32,894 bases of DNA from Schizochytrium sp. CCTCC M209059. Its lineage: Eukaryota > Sar > Bigyra > Thraustochytrida > Thraustochytriidae. This document shows, one piece after another, positions 1 through 10,099 of this stretch; the first letter of the stretch is position 1; every line of letters begins with the position of its first letter. The position numbers and the translations under genes are program-made. A model generated the notes under the pieces. The model was not told the origin of the DNA and did not search any database. It worked only from the letters and a program-made list of their open reading frames with translations. The stretch covers positions 195,363-228,256 of the forward strand of contig KN805423.1 of assembly GCA_000818945.1 (NCBI GenBank). Direction: 5' to 3'.

Positions 1-486
1 AGGAGGGGGGGGGGGGGGAGAGAGCAGGCGCGGCTCGCGTGCGCTTCCGCGTGCCCTTTCGCTCGCGCCTGCGGCTCGCTCGCTCCTGCGGCCGACCGGA
101 GCCGGCGGCTGTTTTCCGTCTGTTCTCGTGCTTCCGCGCCGCGAGGTTGCTCTTTGCGGCTGCCCTGCGCACTGTCAACAATGGCCGCTGCCACTGTCGC
201 GAAATGCGGCCACCGCTGCCAGCTAGAGCTCGCTAGCGGGCTCGTAGTCGCGGGTCCGTGGAGGAAAAAACCCTCGAGGAAAAAAAATAAGCAGTGGGTG
301 ATGCGATGCGGCCAAGGATGGCCAAGGATGGGCACGGAGAGGAAAAAGGAGAGGAAGGACCAGACCAATGAGGGAAGGATCGACGGAGCGATCAATCGAT
401 CAATCGATCAATCGACGGTCGATAGCGGTCGCCTTGGCGCGCGCCGCCGCAGGCTGGCGCTCTCCAAGCGACAGCCCGTGACCCAC

Positions 487-487
487 G

Positions 488-522
<35 letters not shown>
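487..522. repeat. (GTGC)9 microsatellite
   Basis: Nine perfect GTGC tetranucleotides, followed closely by GAGC units at 541-556. The same motif beside GCTC units recurs in the leader of the helicase gene at 7693-7724. Confidence 0.95.
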
Positions 523-523
<1 letters not shown>

Positions 524-2811
524 GGAGGGAAGGAGCAGGCGAGCGAGCGAGCGAGCGATGGAACCGGCCGAGGTGGACGGTGAACGCGCCTCTGTGGCGC
601 CAGGGCAAAAAGGGCAGCGAAAAGGAGAGAGAGAGGGAAGGAAGGCTTCTTTCTACTCACTGCTCCGCCAGGCAGGCAGACCCGGAAAGAACGGGAGGAG
701 AAGAGTAAGCGAGCAAGCCAACCAAGCTTGCTTGCTTGCTTGCTGGCTTGCTAGCTTGCTAGCTGCAGCAGCAGGCAGAGCAGATGCAGAGCGCGGGAAA
801 CGATCGATGGATCGATGGACTGACTGATCTGCCAGGCACAGGCAGCTAAGCTAGCTAGCTCGCTGCACTGATCGATCGATCGATCGATCGCTCTCTCGCT
901 CGACAATCAATCAACCAACTCCAACTCCAATTCGAACTCGAACTCGAACTCGATCAACAACAACTCCTCGCTCAACAACTCGAGCGAGCGAGCGAGCGAA
1001 ACCGAGGAGCGGACGGCCGGCGCCGCAGCGCAGAGGAGAGAGGGAGAGAGGCGAGAGGGGACGGCGGGAGGCACACCGCCGCCGGTCGAGGGAGAGAGAG
1101 GGAGGGAGGGAGCAGCGAGGGAGGAGGGAAAAAAGCAAGCCCTGCACGCGAAGATAGAGAAGACGCAAGAGCCAAGGCGGGGCGCGCGGGCTGGGCTGGG
1201 CCGGGCTGGCCAGCTGGGCTAGGCCGGGCGCGCTCGCAGCCGAGCGAGGTGATTTCGCGCCGGAGGCGGACGAGTCGTGTCGGCGTGGAAAGAGGTGCAA
1301 AGCCGGCAGAGTAACCGCGGTGGGCTCGCTGCTTGCTTCAAGTTGCTTGCTGGCCTTGCTTGCCTTGCTTACTGCTGGCGCCTACAGTGCGCTACACTGC
1401 TGGCAGGGCAGAGAGCAAAGCGGAAAAGGAGGTCTCCCCTGCTCCCTTACCGCCCGCTCCGGGCGCGGTGCGTGGTCGGCAGCGGCGCGAGACGCCCGCA
1501 GCGCCCGAGGCAGCCCTCGAGTCGTTGCGTCGAGCGTTTTGTTTTGTTTTTTGCCTAGCTGTATACCGACCGGTGCGAAGGCGGAGGCAAGTTGGCCGGG
1601 TTGCTTGAACTTGTTGCTGCTGCTGTTGATGCTGCTGCTGCTGTGGCTGTTGTTGTTGTTGTTGTTGTTATTGCTCTGTCGGTGGTTGTTGCTCGCCTCG
1701 ACGCAAGCGAGCGAGCGAGCGACGGCGGGACAATACGCAAGACAAGGCGAACAGAGACACGAGTGTCAGTCAGACGCGCGGTGAGGAAGGATGGAATGAT
1801 AGGAGCGCGAAAAAGCGAGCGGAAGACTTGCTCTGCTTCTTGGCTAGTTCTTGCTAGCTCGGTCTGGACGGCCAGGTCGTCGGCTTCGCTAGCGGCTGGC
1901 GGGCGCAGCCCAGTTGGTCGGATGGTCTATTGGCGCGCCGCCTCTCGCTCTCCGCACTGGCAGGCTAAGCTGGCTGTCGTGTCGAGTTGTGTCTTATTTC
2001 GACTTGTCTTGTCTTGGCTCTTGCCTTTGGCTGGCCTGGCTTGGCACCGGCCGGGCTGGCGGCGCCTCGAGCGCCGGGCGCGAGGCGCGGCGCGCGGGGG
2101 AAAGAAGGAGGGGAGCACGAAAGGCAGACGACCGAGGCGTCGCGAGCAGGCAAGCAGCGCAGCACCGAGGGCTCTGGGAGCGGGGCTGTCGGTGAATGCG
2201 GGTCTTGATTGTCTTGGCTTCGAAACGAATCCAGGCCCTCCCTCCCGCGGGACCGCGCGCACGCAGACCTGGTGGGGCGACGTCGGAAAGGAAAGGAAGA
2301 AGCCGCCGCGTGCGGAGCTCTTCGGTCGTGCGCTCGGGCGGAGACGATTCGAGGTAGGCAGACAGGCAGACAGACAGATTGCACGCCGCGGCCGGCGTCT
2401 GCGCTCCTTCGGTCGCTTGTACTTTTTGAATTTGTCGCCTCGCTGCGGCACTCAACTGCCTGCGACATCCTACCTGGTTCGCTAGGATCTGCACGCGTCT
2501 GCATGCAGCTTGCGCCCGCACCGGACGCAGACTTTCGCACATGGTTAATTTCCTTGCCCCCCCTCCTGATTTCCCTCTGCTTTCCCAGGACCGCTTGCGT
2601 TCCAGCGCAAGCACGTGTGAGCCAAGCGCACCCCCCCCCTGCTCACACGGGAGAGAACGGCCCCAAGAACGGGGCTCCGAGTTTTCTAGGTTTTCCATTC
2701 GCAGGCTGCCACCGTCTCGCCTCGACGGAGACAGCCTCGCGCGCCGGTTGCGCTGCGCCGCGCCGCGCCGCGCCACGCTCTGTCTCGTCGTGTCGTACCG
2801 CGCCACGCCGC

Positions 2812-2867
2812 GCCTTGCCTTGCCTTGCCTTGCCTTGCCTTGCCTTGCCTTGCCTTGCCTTGCCTTG
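2812..2867. repeat. (GCCTT)11 pentanucleotide repeat
   Basis: Eleven perfect GCCTT units plus one base. They follow a stretch of CGCCG/CGCCA units at about 2753-2811, so two related pentamer arrays lie next to each other. Confidence 0.95.
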
Positions 2868-3723
2868 CGCCCAGCTATCCCTTCCTTGGCTCGCTCCGAG
2901 TCGCGGCGTGTCTGGATCTTGGCCGCCCAACCACCAAGTATATACGTACGTACGGAGCCTCAAGAAAAAGAAAGATGAAAGGAATGATTGTGCAATTCCG
3001 AGACCAGAAAGAAACCCCCTTGCTGCAGTCAAACCATGAGGATGGTTTACGAGGTAGACGGAACGAAGGGTTGCGCCTACTGTGCTGACGAAGCTCGCAC
3101 GAGGGTGCAGACAAACATCGGGCAGGCAGGTTTCCTTGTCCTCTTTTTCTGTTTCTTCCAGGTCGAGAACGGTGGAGAGAGGCCCGGGTCTGGAGCACGG
3201 TCACCTCAGATCAGACCATTTTCGCCACGTGGGATAGATCGTAGCAGCTTGGGTGAATATCACTGCGATTGGCGCATCAGCTGGCTGAAGATTCTTCTCA
3301 AGGCGAGACATTTGGAAAGAAAATAGAAGCAAAGCCAAAGGTGGCCCCCAAACTTGTGGGGGCGAAAGTCATTTATCACATGTGGCGAACCTGGTTCTGT
3401 GCAGAGCTGTCTCTGGGTCAGCCTTTGTTGCCGAATTCACAAGGAAAGCTGATGCGCCTTGATGACTTCGTATCGCATCCTTTTCCGGACGTCACTTCGT
3501 CCGACGACCAAGCAGAATTCTTTGGGGGGGGGGGAAAGAAGAATAGATTCTGCAATGGAGACAAGAAAGAGCGCGCGTGTCCTTTCCGGAGCAATGCGAT
3601 GCAATGCGATGCAATGCAATGCATATGTATACGGTGCAGATTGAAAGTAAAGAGTGCAGCAAATCCGTTCGGGGATATATATTTATTTTTGAACAAAAGT
3701 AGTGGTTGAAGAGGTGCAGAACC

Positions 3724-4287
3724 TTAATGCTTCTTGGGCGGCTCGAAGCCTGCAGGGACGGTTGACCAGCGCGCCGAGCCGTCCGCCATGCTCGGGGCGA
3801 TCTCAATGGCACGTCGCAGGTCGAGCTCATCGGCCACAGCAGCAGCAGCCTTGGCATAGCTACACTTTGCGGCTTTGGCCACGAGCTGCGCCCGCCAGGG
3901 CTCGTCAGCAAGGGCGTCCCAACCAGCGGCCTCGGCGTGGTCCAAGCAGGACTGCAGCGTTTTCTTCTTTCCATCTTCAAGAAAGGCGTTCCCGTCGAAA
4001 ATGGCGAGAACCTTTTCTGCAAGAAGCATGATGGCCTCGGCATTTTCTGGGTCCACGTCCTCCATTTCGCTCGCAAAGGACTGGTAAGATTCAATGTCCT
4101 TGAGCATTTGTTTTCGCTCTTCCTTGGACACCAGCTTTTGGTGATGCGTGGTCGTAAAGAGGAGCCGAACCTTGTACTCGATCTTGCCCAGGGCCTCGAG
4201 GACGCTTTCCGCAGTCATTTCTTCCTCGTCGTGGAGCTCCGAGGCGGCATCGAAGGCTACCGCCGCGGTGAGAGCCTTGTCGTCCAT
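3724..4287 (-). CDS. Hypothetical acidic, helical protein (187 aa)
   Basis: An ATG-started open frame of 187 codons ending in TAA. The protein is soluble: no signal peptide or membrane segment is visible. It is rich in Ala, Glu and Lys with long stretches that look helical, for example around residues 24-75 (EALGKIEYKVRLLF, then KEERKQMLKDIESY) and an alanine-rich stretch around 128-160. The C-terminus is short, proline- and lysine-rich, and ends FEPPKKH. I do not recognise the family. Codon choice is typical of the well-supported genes here (mostly C or G at third positions), which the overlapping frames lack. Upstream DNA (4288-4700) is very GC-rich, as for the leaders of the other genes, and downstream DNA is AT-rich with an ATATATATTTATTTTT run that would suit 3' end formation. 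It is likely an expressed single-exon gene. Confidence 0.7.
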   Translation of the reverse strand: MDDKALTAAVAFDAASELHDEEEMTAESVLEALGKIEYKVRLLFTTTHHQKLVSKEERKQMLKDIESYQSFASEMEDVDPENAEAIMLLAEKVLAIFDGNAFLEDGKKKTLQSCLDHAEAAGWDALADEPWRAQLVAKAAKCSYAKAAAAVADELDLRRAIEIAPSMADGSARWSTVPAGFEPPKKH

Positions 4288-4792
4288 TCTGGACAGCGGT
4301 GGTCTCGCCTCGACGCTCGACTGGTGTGATGACGTGCGCCTTTGCGCGAGCTTCTACGCGCACGCGCTGTCCTGCGCAAGGAGGGACGCGCGCCTCCGCC
4401 CGAGCCTCGGAACTCTTTCGACAATTCGCTTTCTCTCTGTTCGTTCGTGCGCGCGCGCGCGAGCGCGGTAGACCGAGAGAGGAGGGGGAGGGGCCGGGGA
4501 AGGGGCGGCACGCGCTGCGTGTGCCGATGCCGATGGGGCGGCGCCGATCTGCAGGTCTGCGATGCTGCGGCGTTTGCAAAAGGCTCTGTTTGGCCAGAGC
4601 TCGCCCCGGCCCGCCCGCCAAAAATACACACGCTCAAATTCGCCGCCTCCTCACAAAAAGCGCGCGTGCCGCGCCATGCCAAGCGAATACGGTCCAGAGG
4701 GGTGCCAGATTGGCCGCCCAGCTGAGCTGAGCCAGACTGTGAGAAAGGTGAGAGAGGGGAGCCATAGGCCTAGTACTACCGCCAGTGGTGGT

Positions 4793-4973
4793 GGTTTCGT
4801 GGGCTGAGACTCTTGCCGATGGATGGGGCTCTGGGCAAGAAAGGCTCTGTGGACTGTCATACATATAAGCAAGACTACAAAACGTTTCTTCTTTCCTTCT
4901 CCACCGCTTTCATCATCGCCATAATTATGGTCATGGTCGGCTCAGCCAGGATGCAGACCTACTGGTGAGAATC
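4793..4973 (+). repeat. Tandem duplicated ~180-bp element, copy 1
   Basis: This copy and the one at 4991-5167 are clearly homologous over their whole length, with small indels. Shared landmarks are GGCTGAGACTC near the start, CTGTCATACATA in the middle (here followed by TAAG, making a TATA-like ACATATAAG), a pyrimidine stretch ending CCACCGCTTTCATCATCGCC, and an ATG frame of 13 codons at 4927-4968 ending TACTGGTGA. The 3' edge CTACTG|GTGAGAATC resembles an exon/5' splice-site junction. The plus strand is given only because of that signal. Confidence 0.85.
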
Positions 4974-4990
4974 ACGTTAAAAAAAGTAAG

Positions 4991-5167
4991 GGCTTTGTAG
5001 GCTGAGACTCCTGCCGATGGATGGGCGGGCAAGGAAGGCTCTGTAGACTGTCATACATACAAGCAGTACTACACGACGTTTTTTCTTTCCTTTTCCACCG
5101 CTTTCATCATCGCCATAATCATGGCCATGGACGGCTCAGCCAGGGTGCAAAACTACTGGTGAGAATC
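4991..5167 (+). repeat. Tandem duplicated ~180-bp element, copy 2
   Basis: Second copy of the element at 4793-4973, about 198 bp downstream. The TATA-like sequence of copy 1 reads ACATACAAG here. The 13-codon frame lies at 5121-5162. It differs from copy 1 at four residues and one synonymous site, so a conserved micropeptide is not supported. The CTACTG|GTGAGAATC edge is fully conserved. Confidence 0.85.
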
Positions 5168-5566
5168 GCTAAGAAAAAAGGAAAAAGTTCTTTTGGGAAA
5201 AAAGCATGTGGAATATCTTTGCTAGCTTACAGAGAACTAGTAGCGAGGACGGCAGTCAGCTGCCGCAGCAGTCTTCTCCTTCTTCACCTCCTCGCTTGAT
5301 ATGGACTCTACCTCGTTGCGAATGCCGAACCAAGTTGCGAAGCGCCAAACCAGCCTGGCTCCTCGCAGTCAATTCGTTTTGCAACACTTGAAACAACTAA
5401 GTTATCCGCCCCTGCAAGACAAAAACGGCCCTTGGTTCCTTAGGGGGAATTGGTTGATCAATCCCCGGGGCAAACAAGCAATCATAACGTGCTTGCGTGC
5501 GCGTTGTTTGCTTCCGCGAAGAAACGCGTGATCACGAACAACTGACCGTCATGTATCGGCAGGAGC

Positions 5567-7347
5567 CTAGTATCGCGGACGACCGCCTCCTCCTCCTCCT
5601 CCGCCCCCGCCAAAGCCTCGCGAGCCGCCGAAGCCGCCACGGCTTCCGCCACGACCTCCGCCACGGCTTCCGCCACGGCCTCCACTAAAGCCGCCGCCAA
5701 AGCCGCCACCACCACCACCACCGTTACGGCGTCCGCCGCCGCCGCCGCCGCCGCCGCTACCACCACCTTGCTGCACAGCTGCCTTGGCAGCAATGGGACG
5801 TGTGTCCGGGGAATCGTAAAAGCGCTTGCCATAGATGTTGACCTCCGTGCTACCCTTGAGCCCCATCTTGCCCGCAGTTCTGGCCTCGAGTTCGGGAACG
5901 CGCGAAAGTCCAATGTATGACGACCAGTCGTTGGCCTGCTGGATGAGCTCCGAGCGCGACTTGCCCGTCGCCTTAGACTTGTTAATGTAGTATCCCAAAA
6001 ACGTGCGATATGCCGATTCCGCGGCGAGAAAGAGCGAAACATCCTCTTCTACCTCGCGCAGAACCCGCGAGACGTCCGGAGCCGGACCTCTGGCCTCGAG
6101 AGAACCACCGTCGATGGACTCGATGGGCAGGTCTCGGAGCTCGTTGAGAAAACGCTTCTCAAAGGGCGCAAGCACGAGGATGCCCTTGCCAGCCATGCCG
6201 GCACGCGCCGTGCGGCCAAGACGGTGAATGTACTGCTCACGATCCGTGAGACCAATCTGCAGAATGAGAGTCACGCCCTCAAAGTCGAGGCCGCGCGCAC
6301 TGACATCGCTGGAGAACATAATGAGGTTCTTGCCCGTGCGGAACTCGGTGACGAGCTTGCCACGCTGCGACTGCGACTTGCGGCTATGCATCTCCAAAAC
6401 ATTGATGCCAAGCTTGTTGAAAACTTGAGACCAGAAACCAACGATGCGCGCCGTAGGGAAGAACACCATGACCTTGTACCCAGTATCCGTTCCGCCCATC
6501 TCCGCCATGTGGTCCTTGAGGAGCCAATACAGGACGTGCGGGTGAAGTTCGTGCGCGACAACAGTGGAGCTCTGCGAGACCTGAGCATTCGTCTGGGTGG
6601 TCTCCTCGCCGACAGTATCAATGAGCTTAAAGTCCGGCTTGAGGGCAAACTTGACAATGGGCTCGAGACTCTTGGGGTAGGTGGCGCTAAAGAGCAGGGT
6701 CTGCCGCGAACGGGGCAGAAAGCCCAGGATGCGCTCAATGTCCGGCCGAAAGCCCATATCCAGAAGACGATCCGCTTCGTCGAGGATGAGCACCTCGAGG
6801 CCATTCATGCGGTCCGCAAAGCCGGGAGTGGTGCTGAGATGGTCCTGAAGACGTCCCGGCGTGGCAACCAGAATATCGATCTGGCTCTGGAAACGGCGAA
6901 TGTCCTTGTTCTTGTTGATGCCGCCCACGATGCAGGCCATGGAAATGGACCCGTGGAACTTGGCCAAAGCCTGTGCTTCGTCGTAGACTTGAATGGCGAG
7001 GTCACGCGTAGGAGCGATCGCGATACAGGAGATGGTCGATCGCGCCTGGGCCTGGCCGCCGGCGCGCTTGCTGGCAGCAATGTTTTCGATCGTGGGGAGC
7101 ATAAAAGCCACCGTCTTGCCGGAACCGGTCTTGGCCTTGGCCAGAACGTCTCCGCCCTGCATGATGACCGGCAGCGTTTGCGCTTGCACCTGGGTCATGT
7201 GCGTGAATTTGAGCACCTCGTCGAGCGCGCGTTTGGCCTCATTGGAGATCTTCAGGCTCGCAAAGGTCTCCTTCGAAAGGTGCGCTTTCGACTTGGGCGC
7301 TGCTGCCGGAGCCGTCGCGGGTGCCGTTGCGGGCGTCGCGTTCTCTG

Positions 7348-7386
<39 letters not shown>

Positions 7387-7525
7387 TGCTCTGCCGGTTT
7401 TTCTTGGCGCCGACAGGGACTTCACTGGCTTCTTGTTGCGCGGGCCTCTTTCCGCCGCGTCTACCGCCGCCGCCGCCGCCCCTGCGTCGTCCCCGGCCGC
7501 CGCCGCCGCCTGTCGCGCCCTCCAT
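5567..7525 (-). CDS. DEAD-box ATP-dependent RNA helicase (Mss116/plant RH31-like)
   Basis: ATP-dependent unwinding or remodelling of RNA. Numbering from the ATG at 7525 (652 aa): a Gly/Arg-rich N-terminus (1-30), a 12-residue Gln run (48-59), the Q-motif region (about 88-115), motif I AKTGSGKT (131-138), Ia PTRDLA, Ib/TPGRL, motif II DEAD (249-252), motif III SAT, then the C-terminal RecA lobe with SARGLDFEGVT and HRLGRTARAG. The segment after the core (FLGYYINKSK...GLKGS) matches the C-terminal extension of the Mss116/RH25-RH26-RH31 branch, many of which act in mitochondria or chloroplasts. The tail is an RGG/Gly-rich RNA-binding region. The open frame continues upstream to 7870, but only from a GTG and through an (Ala-Arg-Thr-His)n read of a GTGC microsatellite. 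The ATG at 7525 has G at -3 and +4 and is the likely start. No clear mitochondrial presequence is visible, so location is uncertain. Confidence 0.93.
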
Positions 7526-7693
7526 TTCTCTTGGCGCGCGGAGCGAGCTGGCTGCTGCGCTGCGCAGGTGTCGCCGGTGACGACGAAGTGGATGGACGGG
7601 ACGGCTTCGCTGCGTAGATGGATGGGTGGGGGTGCCCACGCCAACCAACAAAGAAACGGCCGCGAGCAGCGCTCTCTCTTTCTCGCTCGCTCG

Positions 7694-7725
<32 letters not shown>

Positions 7726-8163
7726 AATGCACGTGAAGGCTCGCGCCTCGGAAGATTTCGCTGACTGGTAAGCTAAGCTCGCTCGCTTCGAGGTCTGCCT
7801 CAAGAAGAAGAAGGCGTCGGTTTGCTCGCCAAGCTCGCTGTGTGTGTGGCCACTCATTCCATTTCTTCACTCGTGCGCTTGATTCTTCATTCGTGCGCCT
7901 GATTCTTCATTTCCGGCTCCCCAAGCATTCATTCACCCCTAACGTGGCACCCGAGTCGTCTCCAGCCCACCAGAGCGTCTCAACAAGCAACAGTTCACCG
8001 TGTAGAGCTGTGTGGAGGCAGGTGGCGAAGAATGCTAATCTGCTGCGGTGGTACTGCGTAGAGAGCTGTGGTACAGTGGCGTGTTATAATAATGTAAGTC
8101 CCCATAACAGAATCGCGGCGACAGGTCCCGCGTTGGTTGACCTCGGACAGAGCGCGCGAGAGG
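7526..8163. promoter_or_regulatory. Divergent promoter region between helicase and DNMT2 genes
   Basis: A 638-bp spacer separates the two divergent start codons. The helicase side carries (GTGC)8 at 7693-7724 flanked by GCTC units. The DNMT2 side is less GC-rich and holds a TATA-like TATAATAAT at 8085-8093, about 70 bp before the ATG at 8164. It is immediately followed by GTAAGT, which could also mark a 5'-UTR intron. The direct repeat TTCATTCGTGCGCCTGATTC / TTCACTCGTGCGCTTGATTC lies around 7864-7907. Function is inferred from position only. Confidence 0.4.
7693..7724. repeat. (GTGC)8 microsatellite in the helicase leader
   Basis: Eight perfect GTGC units, about 170 bp upstream of the helicase start codon. 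It is probably in the 5' untranslated region of the minus-strand transcript. Confidence 0.95.
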
Positions 8164-9678
8164 ATGGACGAGCCACCGAAAGGAGTGTCGCCGGCGGCAG
8201 CAGCGGTAGAGAAGACGGACAGCGGAGCCTCGGAGCATGAGGCCGTGTCTGCGTCGCCTCCCTCCCCGCCGCTTCGCGTCGTGGAGTTTTACAGCGGAAT
8301 TGGTGGCCACCACGCGGCGCTTCGCCTTGCGACAGCCCAGGGCCTCGGCGACTCAAGGGAGGGACGCAAAGCGTTCGAGGTAGTGCGTGCCTTTGATATG
8401 AGTGAGCACGCCAAGAAAACATACGAAGCGTACTGGGGAGAGCCTGCAGTAAACCACCGCAACATCCTATTTTTGGCGCCCGATCGTGATACTGCAGCCT
8501 ACGCCGAGGTCTGCAGCGCCGACCTTTTCGTCATGTCACCGCCTTGCCAGCCGTACTCGCGTCGAAAAAGAAGCAAGCATTCGAGCGCCAAGGATCGCTC
8601 TGGTAACGAAGATCGACGGGCGTGGTCTTTACACCATCTCATTGACCAAATGGCCGCAAATGACAAGTTTGCGCCGCGCATGCTTCTTCTCGAGAACGTC
8701 CTTGGCTTTGAGAACTCGGCATCCTTTGAGCGCCTCACAAAAATGTTTGATGCGCGCAATTTTGTTTGGCAGGCCCTCGTGCTCTCCCCCCATATGCAAG
8801 GCGTGCCCAACTCCCGGCCGCGGCTCTTTGTTATTGCCAAAAGGGTACCTCGCAACGGTGCAGCTTTCCCCAATCCTCTGTGGGACCGGCAAATCGTACA
8901 AGAGGCAGACGCAGATCCTGAGCGCAGAAAGTCGCAGATTGAGGCTGCGCAGACGCCCGTTTATTGGGTCGAACAGGGCGCAATTGTAAAGGGGCTCTTG
9001 GCGCAAGGCAACGTGTGTGAACACGGACTCGTCTTTACGAGTGACAAAGTCGACGCCAAAGAAAAGCCAAATATCAGCAGCGCAGTCGAGCCTAACAGCC
9101 TTAATGAGACATTGAGGACATTGAAGTCGTCGCCTAGCAGCAGCGACGCAGGAGCAGCGGCGCTGGGTCGCTTTCTCGCCGCCTCGGACAATGTCGACAA
9201 GACAGAATATCTGGTTGATGCGCTGACATTGTGGAAGGCAGGAAACGCGTTTGATGTGGTGACGTCAGCCAGCACGCGTTCACATTGCTTTACCAAGTCG
9301 TACGCATCCTTTCACGGCGGCGCAGGCTCCCTATTGAGCTCAAAGGCTCTTTCAGATGAAGAGGTGGACCGTGCCTACAAAACGTACTACAACGAGCGCA
9401 ATGCGCTTGTCGAAGCGGCTGCGCCTGGCAAACCTGATTGGTCTCTTGTCGCAGCTGATCGCGGCGGCTGTCCGGCGCTCGAGCCGCTCGGAATCCGTTA
9501 TTTCTCTCCTCAAGAAATCGCATGTCTTCTCGGATTCCCGGCAGATTTTGCCTTTCCTCCAGATGTTTCACGCAAGCAGCAGTACGCCTTGCTTGGAAAT
9601 AGCTTAAGCGTGCACAACGTAGCTCTACTTTTGCGTTACATGATGGCAAAAGAAGGAAAAGATGCGACTGAAAATTGA
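8164..9678 (+). CDS. TRDMT1: DNMT2-family (cytosine-5) tRNA methyltransferase homologue
   Basis: The family transfers a methyl group from S-adenosylmethionine to C5 of cytosine; DNMT2 members modify C38 of tRNA-Asp and related tRNAs. The protein is 504 aa from the ATG at 8164 (A at -3, G at +4); the frame extends upstream only to a TTG. Motif I is FYSGIGG (about 42-48). Motif IV is PPCQPYSR with catalytic Cys128. Motif VI is ENV (177-179), and motif VIII is NSRPRLFVIA. The DNMT2-diagnostic CFT appears as CFTKSY (about 374-379), and the C-terminal motifs are YFSPQEIACLLGFP and LGNSLSVH. Family members are usually near 390 aa. The surplus is a low-conservation stretch between motif VIII and the CFT motif (about residues 255-365) plus a ~35-residue N-terminal extension. 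All key residues are present, so it should be active. Family assignment is strong; the tRNA substrate is inferred from the family. Confidence 0.93.
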   Translation: MDEPPKGVSPAAAAVEKTDSGASEHEAVSASPPSPPLRVVEFYSGIGGHHAALRLATAQGLGDSREGRKAFEVVRAFDMSEHAKKTYEAYWGEPAVNHRNILFLAPDRDTAAYAEVCSADLFVMSPPCQPYSRRKRSKHSSAKDRSGNEDRRAWSLHHLIDQMAANDKFAPRMLLLENVLGFENSASFERLTKMFDARNFVWQALVLSPHMQGVPNSRPRLFVIAKRVPRNGAAFPNPLWDRQIVQEADADPERRKSQIEAAQTPVYWVEQGAIVKGLLAQGNVCEHGLVFTSDKVDAKEKPNISSAVEPNSLNETLRTLKSSPSSSDAGAAALGRFLAASDNVDKTEYLVDALTLWKAGNAFDVVTSASTRSHCFTKSYASFHGGAGSLLSSKALSDEEVDRAYKTYYNERNALVEAAAPGKPDWSLVAADRGGCPALEPLGIRYFSPQEIACLLGFPADFAFPPDVSRKQQYALLGNSLSVHNVALLLRYMMAKEGKDATEN

Positions 9679-10099
9679 AAGCGACGTTGGTGACAAAACG
9701 TTTGAACGAAAAAGAAAGCAAGCAAGCAAGCAAGAAGAAGAAAAAATCTCTCCGCGCACGTGGCAAACAATAACAATCAGCCTTCTCTGCTAACGCTCAT
9801 TGGCAAGTGGAGCTTTGTTAATAATATAATTCCCATTGTATATTATCCGAGGGAGCCTTTCCTCCCACGTTCGGTAGTTCGAAAAGGGGTCGACGATGAT
9901 GCCCACCACGATGATGGCGCGAGTTATACACTCATGGCATGAATCTTTTGCCCTCGGTTACCTTTGGAGATTGAAGAAGCTCAGGTTCACCCTGCATATT
10001 CTGGGACCTGGTTTGGCGCCATACACTTTAAGACTCTTAAAGGCTAAATGCGAGTCTTTGACTTGCCGTGGTGCAAAGATCAGAAGAAGAAATGAGTGC
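9679..10099. other. Convergent 3' intergenic spacer
   Basis: This spacer lies between the 3' ends of the DNMT2 gene (+) and the dynein intermediate-chain gene (-). It contains GCAA units near 9717-9733, an AT-rich stretch at 9819-9846 suitable for 3' ends, and no supported gene. Confidence 0.6.

Larger units (their letters stand above)
1..3723. other. GC-rich, simple-repeat-dense region without a supported gene
   Basis: No reading frame here starts at an ATG and looks like a real protein. The long open frames are GC-rich reads through microsatellites, and the 297-residue one at 1592-2485 opens with TTG. Visible repeats are a G14 run at 5-18, ATCAATCG units near 391-415, (GTGC)9 at 487-522, GAGC units near 541-556, CTTG units near 727-745, ATCG units at 871-890, CTCGAA units near 928-955, purine-rich GAGA/GGGA tracts at 1020-1135, GTT/GCT triplets at 1610-1675, (GCCTT)11 at 2812-2867 and GCGAT/GCAAT units at 3590-3625. 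From about 3000 the composition becomes less GC-rich. A polypyrimidine-AG at 3131-3161 could be a splice acceptor, but no convincing exon set was found. Regulatory or untranslated DNA of a gene outside the window is possible. Confidence 0.6.
4288..5566. other. Intergenic region between the 187-aa protein gene and the helicase 3' end
   Basis: The part from 4288 to about 4700 is GC-rich and is probably the promoter and leader of the minus-strand gene ending at 3724. It contains a GC-alternating run near 4448-4463. The part from 4793 to 5167 is a tandem duplication described separately. Between 5168 and 5566 there is a polypyrimidine-poor but acceptor-like TTACAG at about 5226-5231, and a 76-codon ATG frame at 5301-5531 (+) that could be a downstream exon of the duplicated element or chance. 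No product can be assigned. Confidence 0.5.

Noticed and set aside
1592..2485. 297-residue open frame with a 2A-like FETNPGP motif at about 2219-2240
   Set aside because: The frame opens with TTG, is a GC-rich read through microsatellites, and the motif lacks the Asp two residues before the Glu that the 2A consensus requires. Chance is likely.
3036..3326. Possible small spliced gene: ATG at 3036, donor GAG|GTAGAC at 3054, acceptor TTCTTCCAG at 3161
   Set aside because: The 108-nt intron would be in frame without a stop, the product would be about 61 residues with no recognisable content, and nothing else supports it.
4927..5162. Pair of 13-codon micro-ORFs in the duplicated element
   Set aside because: Four of five differences between the copies change the residue, so there is no sign of selection on the peptide.
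6224..7771. 515-codon plus-strand open frame antisense to the helicase
   Set aside because: It mirrors the codon bias of the helicase on the other strand; all helicase motifs are in the minus frame.
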